From NCBI GenBank assembly GCA_958295855.1, contig OY282383.1, positions 5,208,329 to 5,272,328 on the forward strand: a stretch of DNA of 64,000 nt. The letters run 5' to 3'. The stretch's first letter is position 1, and every line of letters starts with the position of its first letter. Shown one piece after another: positions 8,901 through 16,415 of the stretch. Source of the DNA: an uncultured Poribacteria bacterium. GTDB taxonomy: Bacteria > Poribacteria > WGA-4E > WGA-3G. The position numbers and the translations under genes are program-made. A model generated the notes under the pieces. It ran no database searches, had not been told where the DNA came from, and saw only the letters and a program-made list of their open reading frames with translations.

Positions 8901-10439
8901 ACGTTGTTTAAAATAGTGGTACAGCAGGCGTGGGTGCCGAGAAATCACAGCGGGTGGCGTATCATCGCCCATGGAGCCAACTGCCTCTTTCTCTTGCATA
9001 ACCATGGGTTTGATAAATCGCTCTACGTCCTCAGTCATATAACCAAATGCTTTCTGGTAGATTGCCAACGGTTCAGGGGCAGTAGTAGGTACGGCTGAAG
9101 GACAGGGCGTTGCTTTCTCTGCAGGAAGTGTCACGATGCCTTTCTGCACCCACTCGGCATAAGGTTTTTGATGAGCAATGCTGTGCTTTATGTCCGAATC
9201 TTTCAGCAATTTCCCGGTGGCTGTATCCACAGCTATCATTTGCCCTGGGCCCAAACGCCCCTTCTCCACCACAGCACTCTCATCTAACGCAATCAGGCCG
9301 ACTTCGGAACCCATGACGACGGTACCATCATCGATGACCTTATACCGTGCGGGCCGCAAGCCGTTTCTATCCAGGCTCGCCCCTACCACCACCCCATCTG
9401 TAAAAGCAACTGCCGCCGGGCCGTCCCACGGTTCACTGACACAGGAGAGGTACTCATAACAGGCCTTCAATGCCGGTGGCATATCCGGAATTTGCTCATA
9501 AGCTTCGGGGATGAGGCACATCATGGCATGGAGGAGACTCCGGTCAGAGTGTGCCAACAGCTCTAACACGTTATCCAAACTCATAGAATCGCTGCCCTGC
9601 GGGTTTATGATTGGGATGAGTTTCTGGATGTGTTCATTCCATAGGGGTGAGTACAGGTCTGCCTCGCGCGCCCGCATCCAATTCCGATTTCCCATCAATG
9701 TGTTAATTTCCCCGTTGTGTGCAAGCATCCGGAACGGTTGTGCAAGCTTCCAAGTTGATGAGGTATTTGTGCTATAGCGTTGATGAAAAACAGCTAAAGA
9801 TGCCTCAAAATCAGTATCTTTTAAGTCCGGATAAAATAACTCCAGCTGCGGGGCAACCAGCAATCCTTTGTAGACAATCGTACGATGGGAAAAAGAGGCA
9901 ATGTGAAACTCGTCCAGCTGCGCTTCAACAATACGATGCTCTAATTCCTTACAGATAAGATAAAGTTGTCGTGCAAACACGTCATCTGCGAGCTGTTTTG
10001 GGCGGCCTACCAACACCTGTTGAATCTCGGGCAAGGTTGCTAACGCCTGAGCACCGATAGCAGACACGTTCACCGGGACAGAACGCCATCCGAGGAGGGG
10101 AACACCGTACTGTTGTAACGTCTTTTCAATGATTGCACGTCCCTGCTCTTGTGCACCCCGGTCTTTCCCTGGAAGAAAAACCATCCCGACACCTATGTCG
10201 TTTATTGAATCTAGGCGTACTTCGAGTTTCTCAAGTACTTTGCGAAAGAGTTTCTCCGGAATTTGCGTTAATATTCCTGCGCCGTCGCCCGTTTTTGCAT
10301 CCGCTGCCACCGCGCCACGGTGGGTTAAATTCGTTACGGCTTGCGTTGCCAATTTAAGAATCTCATGGCTCCGACTTCCGAATCGGTTTGCGACAAAACC
10401 AACGCCACAGGCATCTTTTTCATTCAAATCGTTATACAT
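5940..10439 (-). CDS. gltB: Glutamate synthase large subunit
   Basis: Makes glutamate from glutamine and 2-oxoglutarate, 1499 aa. The start is set at the ATG giving M-Y-N-D-L-N-E-K-D-A-C: Cys11 is the class II glutaminase nucleophile exposed after propeptide removal, and GGAGAG lies 11 nt upstream. An open frame extends 22 codons further but looks non-coding. Domains in order: glutaminase (about 11-400), central domain, FMN-binding synthase barrel (about 780-1150) with the 3Fe-4S cysteines in GCIMARQCHLNTCPVG near 1113, and the GXGXG helix domain (about 1230-1430). The last 30 residues are a proline-rich, very basic tail (TPPPPPLPTPVLRKKRRTPR) absent from typical enzymes. No gltD is present, so its electron donor (NADPH through a distant GltD, or ferredoxin) is not shown by the sequence. 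Confidence 0.95.
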   Translation of the reverse strand: MYNDLNEKDACGVGFVANRFGSRSHEILKLATQAVTNLTHRGAVAADAKTGDGAGILTQIPEKLFRKVLEKLEVRLDSINDIGVGMVFLPGKDRGAQEQGRAIIEKTLQQYGVPLLGWRSVPVNVSAIGAQALATLPEIQQVLVGRPKQLADDVFARQLYLICKELEHRIVEAQLDEFHIASFSHRTIVYKGLLVAPQLELFYPDLKDTDFEASLAVFHQRYSTNTSSTWKLAQPFRMLAHNGEINTLMGNRNWMRAREADLYSPLWNEHIQKLIPIINPQGSDSMSLDNVLELLAHSDRSLLHAMMCLIPEAYEQIPDMPPALKACYEYLSCVSEPWDGPAAVAFTDGVVVGASLDRNGLRPARYKVIDDGTVVMGSEVGLIALDESAVVEKGRLGPGQMIAVDTATGKLLKDSDIKHSIAHQKPYAEWVQKGIVTLPAEKATPCPSAVPTTAPEPLAIYQKAFGYMTEDVERFIKPMVMQEKEAVGSMGDDTPPAVISRHPRLLYHYFKQRFAQVTNPAIDSLRERLVMSLTTYLGRRRSLLTETEAHARLIQLPSPVLENADLQALRELNLPDFQIATLSVCFPVAPGKQALQSALEQLCQRALKAVETGKTLLVLSDKGVDTNFAPIPMALAVGAVHHHLIREGKRMQVSLIAETGDAREEHHFAVLLGYGAAAINPYLAFSTITQLAEQGELEALTAPKAIEVYKTTVEKGILKIMAKMGISTVSSYRGAQIFEALGINAKVIDKCFTGTTSRLGGIGFEEIAAETLHFHTKAFSETTGSKSLEEAGYFRFRRNGEFHAFNPTVFKSLHRFVKAGKTEDYEKYVDAVESGELSSLRDLLTFKPSTPIAIEEVEPAEDIVRRFTTGSMSFGALSRETHETLAIAMNRLGAKSGSGEGGENSARFKEKPNGDLASSAIKQVASGRFGVTPTYLTSARELEIKMAQGSKPGEGGQIPGHKVTAEIASIRHSVPGVPLISPPPHHDIYSIEDLAQLIYDLKQANPRAKVAVKLVSEFLVGTIASGVAKGYADVIQISGHEGGTGASPLSSIKNAGTPWELGLAETQRALVENELRDRVVLRADGGMRSGRDIVIAAMLGAEEYGFGTIAMVATGCIMARQCHLNTCPVGVATQDPALRAKYPGTPDMVVRFMLGIANEVRAILANLGHRCLNDIIGRPDMLEHIDLSDYPKAATLDLSEILMPADPSGKLPRYHTQERNDREDTPLDDEILRDAEKAIAQKEPIKLSYPIRNTHRTVGAKLSGDIAMRYGDAGLPHATIRCDFEGSAGQSFGAFCINGVQLVLTGEANDYVGKGMAGGELVIKPAATARFHTHENAIIGNTVLYGATGGTLYAAGRVGERFCVRNSGATAVVEGVGDHGCEYMTAGTVVILGETGRNFGAGMTGGTAYVLDEDGQLKKKCNQEWVKLERLTGAADIKSVVALIQNHANLTGSQHAQNILSNWDAFLPHFWRVVTPPPPPLPTPVLRKKRRTPRRARKQ

Positions 10440-10985
10440 CTGTAAACTGACTCTCCATACTTTGTTCAAGTTTTTTTTGCATTTGTCTTCATGCCCGCAT
10501 CGCAAATTCAGAGGGCACGCTGAATTTGCCGCTGATTACACTTCGTTGGGTATAGGTAAATCGGAAAACGGTTCGCTTTCAAGGCTGCCTAAAACGGCAC
10601 TTGCACAGGCTTAAGATCGGACACTGGGTACCCGTATCCTTTGCGGAGACAGCACTCCGTTAGGCAATAGACAGAAGAATCCGAAATCAACGGTGATTGG
10701 CGATGTGAGCCACGGCGATTCGCGATCGACTTGGCGGGCTTGCATGGTTGGATTCCGTTTTCAATTTTCCATTTTGAGGCAAAATCACTCTACGTTTAAT
10801 ATTATACCCTAATTGCGGGTAAAAGTCAAGAAAATTTCTGACTTTGGATGTGTTACGTAAACATCCGCTTTCTCCTACTTTCAGGCTGCTTAAACCACTA
10901 TAGCATGCTCTATCTTTTTTGTCAAATTTTGGAAATTTCGCCGATATATCACAGATTTTTCGGCATCTGAGCAGAAAAATGAAAA
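10440..10985. other. Gene-free stretch upstream of gltB
   Basis: No supported gene. It contains small inverted repeats (for example CGGAG/CTCCG at 10644-10659, and the palindrome GGGTACCC near 10626-10633) that could form a folded gltB leader on the minus strand. I could not match it to a known riboswitch class. An AT-rich part from about 10900 leads into the repeated leader described next. Confidence 0.3.
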
Positions 10986-11174
10986 AAGTGCAAATTAGGT
11001 ATAAACTTTTGTAGTTTCATGTCTATACTATATAGAAAGCGAAGAGGAAATGAGAATATCCGATTTTCATTCCCGAAACGTTCTAGGAACACCGTAGCGG
11101 AAGACGTGTTATGATAAATCACGTCTCCTGCGAAAATGAAGGCACATGAGAGCGAGTCAAAAGGAGATTTTGAA
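10986..11174 (+). repeat. Repeated promoter/leader, copy A
   Basis: About 185 bp that is almost base-identical to 13007-13196 (copy B) and shares its first 50 bp with 15022-15068 (copy C). The conserved block contains TTAGGTATAAACTTTT and GTTTCATGTCTATACTATAT, which gives a TATACT-like -10 at 11024-11029 without a good -35. Then comes a stem AGACGTG/CACGTCT (11102-11126) and the ribosome site AAAAGGAGA just before the start codon. A 13-codon in-frame extension from an upstream ATG (11136) lies inside the repeat and is probably not translated. Confidence 0.75.
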
Positions 11175-11660
11175 ATGAGAACGCTGAGTTTGATAACAGT
11201 CCTAGCCCTTGTAGGTCTACTTCTGTTGGGTTTGGGGGCTCCCACTTTGTCCAATCCAGTGCCGTTAAACTGCCCAGACCCCTCAAACGGATCGCGACAA
11301 GGTATTTTGGGTGTGGTTGAAGTTTATAATCTGGATTACCATATGGATACCTACACGGAAAGTCATCATCGAGTGACTATTGAAAATAGGACGGACAATG
11401 ACGTAGAGTATAAGTACGAATGCAAGCATACCGTTGTCACAGACGATCGATGGGGAAATGTTGTTGCGGATACGACGCACGAATTTGGATCTCATACTGT
11501 GGCACCAGGTGGCACGGGATGGCATGTCGAGACGAGGGCTGCGTCTCTACCCACTGTGCGGCGGAGGAAAAAGTATATTCTGAAAACCTACACTGCACTG
11601 CGTGTTACCGGCGGACCCTCATGGGATGTCTGTGGAGAATACCGCTTTACGCATCAGTAG
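11175..11660 (+). CDS. Small secreted protein of unknown function, 161 aa
   Basis: Family not recognised. The start is the ATG behind AAAAGGAGATTTTGAA; the upstream in-frame ATG is part of the repeated leader. Residues 1-24 are a signal peptide (hydrophobic L-A-L-V-G-L-L-L-L-G core, likely cleaved after A-P-T-L-S-N or nearby). The mature part is about 135 residues, looks beta-rich, and has three cysteines (C-P-D near the start, Y-E-C-K in the middle, D-V-C-G near the end). It is followed by a PD40 propeller gene, the same order as in the second cassette at 13197-14903. Confidence 0.7.
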   Translation: MRTLSLITVLALVGLLLLGLGAPTLSNPVPLNCPDPSNGSRQGILGVVEVYNLDYHMDTYTESHHRVTIENRTDNDVEYKYECKHTVVTDDRWGNVVADTTHEFGSHTVAPGGTGWHVETRAASLPTVRRRKKYILKTYTALRVTGGPSWDVCGEYRFTHQ

Positions 11661-11733
11661 GGTCTATTGTAGTAGATTTTTAGGATGACTTGGATGCTGT
11701 AAATGGGCGAGGCCCCCTATCCGCCTTATCAGG

Positions 11734-11754
11734 GGCGAGGGTAGAAACCTCGCC
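11734..11754 (+). terminator. GC-rich stem-loop between the secreted protein and the propeller gene
   Basis: GGCGAGG/CCTCGCC with a 7-nt loop. The 5' arm is repeated at 11706-11712, so an alternative fold exists. No direct T-run, so termination is uncertain. Confidence 0.35.
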
Positions 11755-11858
11755 TCCTCTACAGCGTGCTTTTTGGGTTCTGTCATCCGCTGAAATGTCA
11801 ATTTATTTTTCTCATTGGTTATAAAACGCGGTCTGTTTAGAAAAGGAGTGTTTTGAAA

Positions 11859-12887
11859 ATGTGGAAACTTTGGCTAGTTACCAGTTTCTTTGTGATCGTC
11901 TCTACGTTCGCTGTGGCGGATATCGTCTTCCTCTCGGACCGGGATGGAAGGAGCAATGTGTATGTGATGCAGGATGATGGCAGTGCCATTCGCCAGCTCA
12001 CAAACACCCCCTTTAGCAAAGGCGATCTGGCATGGGCGCCGGATGGTCGCCAGATTACCTATGCTCCGGACCTGCATTCGGCGGACCATCGCCAACGCCA
12101 ACAAGTCGACATCTTCCTCCTAAATGCGGATGGCACTGGTGAACGGAATCTCACACAACATCCTGCGCTTGATGCGGGGGCATCCTGGTCTCCCGATGGG
12201 AAATTGCTTGCGTTTACAAGTACTCGGGGTGAGGGTTGGGAGCTCTATATGATGGAGATAGCGACCCGTAAGGTGCAGCAATTAACGCGTTTAGGTTTCG
12301 CAGTAGATCCAGACTGGTCACCAGATGGAAAGCACATTGCTTTTGAACGCGAGGGCCCAAGAGGACGGCACATCTATACGATGAATGCGGATGGGAGAAA
12401 TGTCCGCCCGTTGCTGCGGCGGCCGCGTCAGGGGCAATTCGGAAATTCAGTCATAGTAAGTAGTTTTGCCAGCTGGTCTCCGGACGGTAAATATATTCTC
12501 TATAGTGAACAGGAGTATGTACCCAATAGGTGGGTTGCCGACTCCATTCTTGTCGTGAACAAGGAGACTCGGCATCCGAAAGTGCTTGATACGCCTCAAG
12601 GCTGGAAAATCAATACAGTTTGCTGGGCAGATGATGGGGATGCGGTGCTTTTTGCAGGTGTGCCCAAGGGTTTTGGGAACATTTACAAAATCTATAAGTA
12701 TCGTCTCAGCAATGGGCAGCTAACCAATCTCACCCCCCATCCGAGTGATAACTGGGGCATGGATTGGACACCGTACAATAGCTTGGCTGTTTCCGCGCGT
12801 GAGAAACTCACCACGCTGTGGGCTCGGCTAAAAGCAGCTTCGCGCGCCTCATTCATCCCCCAGACACCTGTCACCGCATCCAACTAA
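11859..12887 (+). CDS. Secreted TolB-like PD40 beta-propeller protein
   Basis: Exported WD40-like propeller, 342 aa. ATG 11859 is chosen over a TTG two codons earlier because AAAAGGAG then sits 10 nt away. Residues 1-21 are a signal peptide ending V-A-D. Repeated PD40 motifs follow: W-A-P-D-G-R-Q-I-T-Y, W-S-P-D-G-K-L-L-A-F, W-S-P-D-G-K-H-I-A-F and W-S-P-D-G-K-Y-I-L-Y, alternating with Y-V-M-Q-D-D-G-S / L-L-N-A-D-G-T loops. Such propellers bind proteins or ligands in the periplasm or at the surface; no catalytic residues are evident. Near the end is SAREKLTTLWARLKAA, a tail shared with the proteins at 13854 and 51180. Confidence 0.85.
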   Translation: MWKLWLVTSFFVIVSTFAVADIVFLSDRDGRSNVYVMQDDGSAIRQLTNTPFSKGDLAWAPDGRQITYAPDLHSADHRQRQQVDIFLLNADGTGERNLTQHPALDAGASWSPDGKLLAFTSTRGEGWELYMMEIATRKVQQLTRLGFAVDPDWSPDGKHIAFEREGPRGRHIYTMNADGRNVRPLLRRPRQGQFGNSVIVSSFASWSPDGKYILYSEQEYVPNRWVADSILVVNKETRHPKVLDTPQGWKINTVCWADDGDAVLFAGVPKGFGNIYKIYKYRLSNGQLTNLTPHPSDNWGMDWTPYNSLAVSAREKLTTLWARLKAASRASFIPQTPVTASN

Positions 12888-13006
12888 ACCTGTGGCGGTT
12901 ATCGGTTCTCTACTGAAAACCGCCCCATCATCAGTTTACAGCCTCTTTTACAGAATTTGAGCAGAAATATGAAAAAAAGTGCGAAAATTCCTACAAATTC
13001 TACAAA

Positions 13007-13196
13007 AAAGCGCAAATTAGGTATAAACTTTTTCAGTTTCATGTCTATACTATATAGAAAGCGAAGAGGAAATGAGAATATCCGATTTTCATTCCCGAAA
13101 CGTTCTAGGAACACCGTAGCGGAAGACGTGTTATGATAAATCACGTCTCCTGCGAAAATGAAGGCACATGAGAGCGAGTCAAAAGGAGATTTTAAA
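13007..13196 (+). repeat. Repeated promoter/leader, copy B
   Basis: Nearly identical to copy A, including the TATACT-like box (near 13048), the AGACGTG/CACGTCT stem, the unused upstream ATG (13158) and the AAAAGGAGA site. Identity ends at the start codon, so the duplication carried the control region rather than the gene. Confidence 0.75.
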
Positions 13197-13700
13197 ATGA
13201 AACGCTTTTTTGTTTTCACACTGACGGTGCTTTTCGCGACGGCCTGTCTACTTCTAACGAACCTCTCCGCTGGATACGATTGGAGCAGTGGATCCGGCGG
13301 GAATTTGGAGTTTGTATGGGCAGGCAGCACCGTGTTTACTTCGTGGAACTTCCCAATTGCCAAAGGCATGCATGCTTTTAGTGTCTACAATTATTCAGGG
13401 TTTGAGGGGTATAGATCCGCGATTCCTGTCCGATACTATTACGTTTTCGAGAGCGAAATCCTGGGCCCGGGTATAGACGAGTGGAAAAAAGATGATGATG
13501 GCCACGGGACCATAGAGGCTAGGGATTGGTGGTCCATATCCCAAACCTTCTCGTTCAATATGAGAGGCAAAGGCGCAGGAAACTACTCGATTGTCGCGAG
13601 TACGGATTTAACAGTCAAAGCGGATCTCGATGGCGATGGAAATCCGGAGACACAAGATGGGTGGGATTCGTCTACCTCCACCCTAATTGTTATCGATTAG
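13197..13700 (+). CDS. Small secreted protein of unknown function, 167 aa
   Basis: Family not recognised. The start is the ATG behind AAAAGGAGATTTTAAA. A signal peptide (M-K-R-F-F-V-F-T-L...) ends near N-L-S-A-G. The mature part is aromatic-rich and probably all-beta, with a C-terminal acidic loop K-A-D-L-D-G-D-G-N-P-E-T that resembles a calcium-binding DxDxDG motif. Its sequence is not obviously related to the 161-aa protein at 11175 although the leader is almost identical. It is followed by a second PD40 propeller gene, so the two cassettes have the same layout. Confidence 0.7.
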   Translation: MKRFFVFTLTVLFATACLLLTNLSAGYDWSSGSGGNLEFVWAGSTVFTSWNFPIAKGMHAFSVYNYSGFEGYRSAIPVRYYYVFESEILGPGIDEWKKDDDGHGTIEARDWWSISQTFSFNMRGKGAGNYSIVASTDLTVKADLDGDGNPETQDGWDSSTSTLIVID

Positions 13701-13853
13701 CCCTTCTCCATCAGGGAACACCTGATAACGCAAGACACTCGTGACCGTAGGGCGGGGTAACCCCAACCCGACTTGACACGAAAACCGAGGGGGCGCGTGC
13801 TTTATGCACAGCCCCCTCCCTCAAAGCATAACCTGTGCATGAGGAGGCAACAG

Positions 13854-14903
13854 ATGAATTGGCAAAAGACTGCCTGTCAGAAACAAATCCTACTATTTTT
13901 GTTCTCTAGCTGCGCCCTCTTGTTCGCCGGCGCTACGGTTTCCATCGATGCCAAAATCGTCTTTTGTGTAGCAGATAATATTTACGTGATGAACGATGAT
14001 GGCAGCGGTAGACGCAGGCTCACAAACAACACTCTGTCGGCAGACTCGGACCCCCGCTGGTCGCCGGATGGAAAAAGAATTGCGTTTACCCGATACATGG
14101 ACAAGGAGAAGATACAAACGTCGTCGGAGCTGTTCATCATGAACGCAGACGGAACCCACACACAGCGACTCACACACAACAACGTCGCCGACGCAGATCC
14201 GTCCTGGTCCCCCGATGGGCAACACCTCGCCTTTACGAGTCTCCGAGGTGGGAAACTTGATGTGTATGTCCTCGACGTGGCGACTCAGACAGTAAAACAG
14301 CTAACCGGCATTGGAGATAAGGAGCAGTCCGCTGCGCCAGACTGGTCGCCCGATGGCACACAGATGACTTATGAGCGGTTCATGCTCAACGTCAACGGGC
14401 TCGCCCCGAAAAATATCTGGGTAATGTCCGCGACGGGGCAGCACCAGCGGCCCCTCCTGCCCGATCCGCAAGAAGGCGATACGCTCATTATGCGGTTCTA
14501 TCCGCGCTGGTCTGCGGATGGACAACGTATTCTCTTTGATGAATTCAAGTGGCGTGGGAAACACGAAAAGCATCGATACTTCGTTCAGCGCATCGGTGGT
14601 AGGGCAAAGGAAGTTGCGGATATTAATGCGAGACTCGGCAACAATTGGATTGCCGCAGGCGCGAGTTGGATGGACGCGGATCGTGCCATGCTTTTCTCAA
14701 TAAAGCGTTCGGATAAACCCAACCCGAATTATGACATCTATCGCTATGCGTTTGAGACCCGGGGCCTCAGACGAATAACCCGTGAGCCGAGTGATGAGAG
14801 GAATCCAGATTGGATACAAGGTGCTTTAGCTGTTTCACCCCACGGCAAATTGACGAAGTTGTGGGGCGAGATAAAGCAGGCACCTCCGGCTGAAAGGCGT
14901 TAG
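13854..14903 (+). CDS. Secreted TolB-like PD40 beta-propeller protein (second copy)
   Basis: Exported propeller of 349 aa, paralogous to 11859-12887. The ATG at 13854 is preceded by GAGGAGG at 7-8 nt; an open extension of 27 codons upstream has no signal-peptide character. Residues 1-35 contain the signal peptide (L-L-F-L-F-S-S-C-A-L-L-F-A-G-A). PD40 repeats include W-S-P-D-G-K-R-I-A-F, W-S-P-D-G-Q-H-L-A-F, W-S-P-D-G-T-Q-M-T-Y and W-S-A-D-G-Q-R-I-L-F. The C-terminus ALAVSPHGKLTKLWGEIKQA repeats the tail motif of the first propeller. A role in sensing or scaffolding at the cell envelope is inferred. Confidence 0.85.
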   Translation: MNWQKTACQKQILLFLFSSCALLFAGATVSIDAKIVFCVADNIYVMNDDGSGRRRLTNNTLSADSDPRWSPDGKRIAFTRYMDKEKIQTSSELFIMNADGTHTQRLTHNNVADADPSWSPDGQHLAFTSLRGGKLDVYVLDVATQTVKQLTGIGDKEQSAAPDWSPDGTQMTYERFMLNVNGLAPKNIWVMSATGQHQRPLLPDPQEGDTLIMRFYPRWSADGQRILFDEFKWRGKHEKHRYFVQRIGGRAKEVADINARLGNNWIAAGASWMDADRAMLFSIKRSDKPNPNYDIYRYAFETRGLRRITREPSDERNPDWIQGALAVSPHGKLTKLWGEIKQAPPAERR

Positions 14904-14939
14904 AGAGGGGCGAGGGCGACTCCCACCGCGCCACCTCCC

Positions 14940-15068
14940 CTGTCGATATATCACAGATTTTTAGGGTTCTGAGCAGAAATATGAAAAAATTGCGAAAATT
15001 TCTACAAATTCTAAAAAAAAGTGCAAATTAGGTATAAACTTTTTCAGTTTCATGTCTATACTATATAT
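14940..15068 (+). repeat. Repeated promoter/leader, copy C (upstream part only)
   Basis: The GATATATCACAGATTTTT start is shared with copy A. The conserved core GTGCAAATTAGGTATAAAC plus GTTTCATGTCTATACTATAT is shared with copies A and B. Similarity stops at about 15068, so the hairpin and ribosome-site part is absent here. Confidence 0.65.
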
Positions 15069-15090
15069 GAAGACGAAACGGCCGCGTCAT

Positions 15091-15155
15091 CAGACACCGT
15101 GGGCACCTTCCGCGATTTACGGCCTGGTGAGGTGCCAACTTCACACAACACGTGA
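15091..15155 (+). repeat. GGCACCT stem-loop repeat, left copy
   Basis: GGCACCTTCCGCG followed by GGTGAGGTGCCAAC can fold into a GGCACCT/AGGTGCC hairpin. A close copy lies on the other side of the next gene (16096-16162), including the following CACACAACAC-like stretch. Confidence 0.5.
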
Positions 15156-15179
15156 CACTTGAAATCAGGAGGAGAAGAC

Positions 15180-16040
15180 ATGGTTACTCGAATTTTGCAG
15201 GTTTCTGCCATTGTCCTTATACTTTTTTGCATTGGGCTGGCAGTATACGTGGAGATTGACACAAGGAATTTTATCAGTAGGCCCCCGCAACCACCGGCTG
15301 TTGAACAACAGAGACAGGCCGCATCTCCGGCGGAAGTATCGCATACTCACGACAAGACAGTTCAAACTCAAGTGACTGCAAGAAAAAAGAGACCTGAGAC
15401 TTACGACTGGAGAACCGATGATGAACATGCCCACAGCCACACAGACGTTGACCCGTGGGCACAACTCAGTTCACCAGACGATGGGACAGCGGGCAACGAA
15501 CTAGAGAACCAATACCCGCCTCCAAATTGGCGGAAGACGCTTGACCCTGAGTTGTACGCCGAATATTCTCGCGCGCAAATCATCAAACAGTTTAGTGATG
15601 TACCACAGATTGATGTCCTTGCAGATGCACTTGCCACTAGAAAGTTTAAAGTTAGGGCAAAGATACCGATGACAATTGATGAAGCGATAGCAAGCGCCGA
15701 GGCAATGTACACCCTATGGCCTGATGAGGATACCCTAGGTAGTATTGAATACCTACACGAAATAAAAGTTTCAGGGCGTCCCTATAATCCAACGTATGGC
15801 CCTCCTGGTGAGCCCCCAGCGGATCCATTCCGGCATCTGGTACCGATTGTCAGACCGTTCATAGAAGAATTCGGCGAGGTAGAAGGGATACGCCTCCTCA
15901 AAACCCTTGATCCCCAAACGGCTATGGAGGTAAAACGCGCGCTCATCCATGATGCGGAAACAGTCGGTGCGACAACTCCGGGGTATTATGATGCGAAAAT
16001 GAAGATTATAGAAGAGGTTTTCGGCGACACAGACAAGTGA
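15180..16040 (+). CDS. Membrane-anchored protein of unknown function, 286 aa
   Basis: Family not recognised. The start is the ATG behind AGGAGGAGAAGAC. Residues 5-26 form one hydrophobic helix (L-Q-V-S-A-I-V-L-I-L-F-C-I-G-L-A-V), probably an uncleaved anchor. The next 100 residues are polar, low in structure and rich in His, Gln and Pro (DDEHAHSHTDVD). The C-terminal 150 residues look folded and mainly helical (RAKIPMTIDEAIASAEAMY, then VEGIRLLKTLDPQTAMEV). Copy C of the repeated leader drives it, so it is probably co-regulated with the two propeller cassettes. A strong terminator follows. Confidence 0.65.
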   Translation: MVTRILQVSAIVLILFCIGLAVYVEIDTRNFISRPPQPPAVEQQRQAASPAEVSHTHDKTVQTQVTARKKRPETYDWRTDDEHAHSHTDVDPWAQLSSPDDGTAGNELENQYPPPNWRKTLDPELYAEYSRAQIIKQFSDVPQIDVLADALATRKFKVRAKIPMTIDEAIASAEAMYTLWPDEDTLGSIEYLHEIKVSGRPYNPTYGPPGEPPADPFRHLVPIVRPFIEEFGEVEGIRLLKTLDPQTAMEVKRALIHDAETVGATTPGYYDAKMKIIEEVFGDTDK

Positions 16041-16095
16041 CACCGCTGTGAAAGTCTCGAAAACCGATTGCAGTAAGGCTCTGTTTAGGAGCCGT

Positions 16096-16162
16096 ACAAC
16101 ACTCCGTTGGCACCTCCCGCGGTTTGGTGAGGTGCCAACGCTACACACGACACAACGCTTGG
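16096..16162 (+). repeat. GGCACCT stem-loop repeat, right copy
   Basis: GGCACCTCCCGCGG followed by TTGGTGAGGTGCCAACG and CACACGACACAACG. It is an imperfect direct repeat of 15091-15155, so the pair brackets the 286-aa gene. Confidence 0.5.
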
Positions 16163-16188
16163 ATGAAAACTATCCAATCCATTTCATA

Positions 16189-16225
16189 AGTAGCCCCTTG
16201 CTGACATCGGCAAGGGGCTACTTTT
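16189..16225 (+). terminator. Strong intrinsic terminator
   Basis: Perfect 13-bp stem (AGTAGCCCCTTGC / GCAAGGGGCTACT) with an 8-nt loop and a short T-run, downstream of the 286-aa protein gene. Confidence 0.9.
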
Positions 16226-16298
16226 GTGTGCCATTCTGTTTTCGGAGTTTACAGTACTTCCAAGAGCATAGTGCACGTTTCAATTTAGCATTTTAGCA

Positions 16299-16327
16299 TT
16301 GTTTTTTTTTCCTTAAAAATGTATAAT
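16299..16327 (+). promoter_or_regulatory. Promoter of the sigma-factor gene
   Basis: TTGTTT and TATAAT with 17 bp spacing, about 90 nt before the start codon at 16416. Confidence 0.6.
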
Positions 16328-16415
16328 AGATAAACAGTAAGTGGATTTTTGATAGAGGCACAACCAAAAGCAGCATATTGCAGGACAAGGGCTTGCTTTC
16401 ATGGAGGACAAATTC

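Noticed and set aside
10440..10700. Riboswitch upstream of gltB, or a 6S-like RNA
   Set aside because: Stems are present, but I could not match any conserved riboswitch or 6S core by eye, so it is kept only as an unexplained leader.
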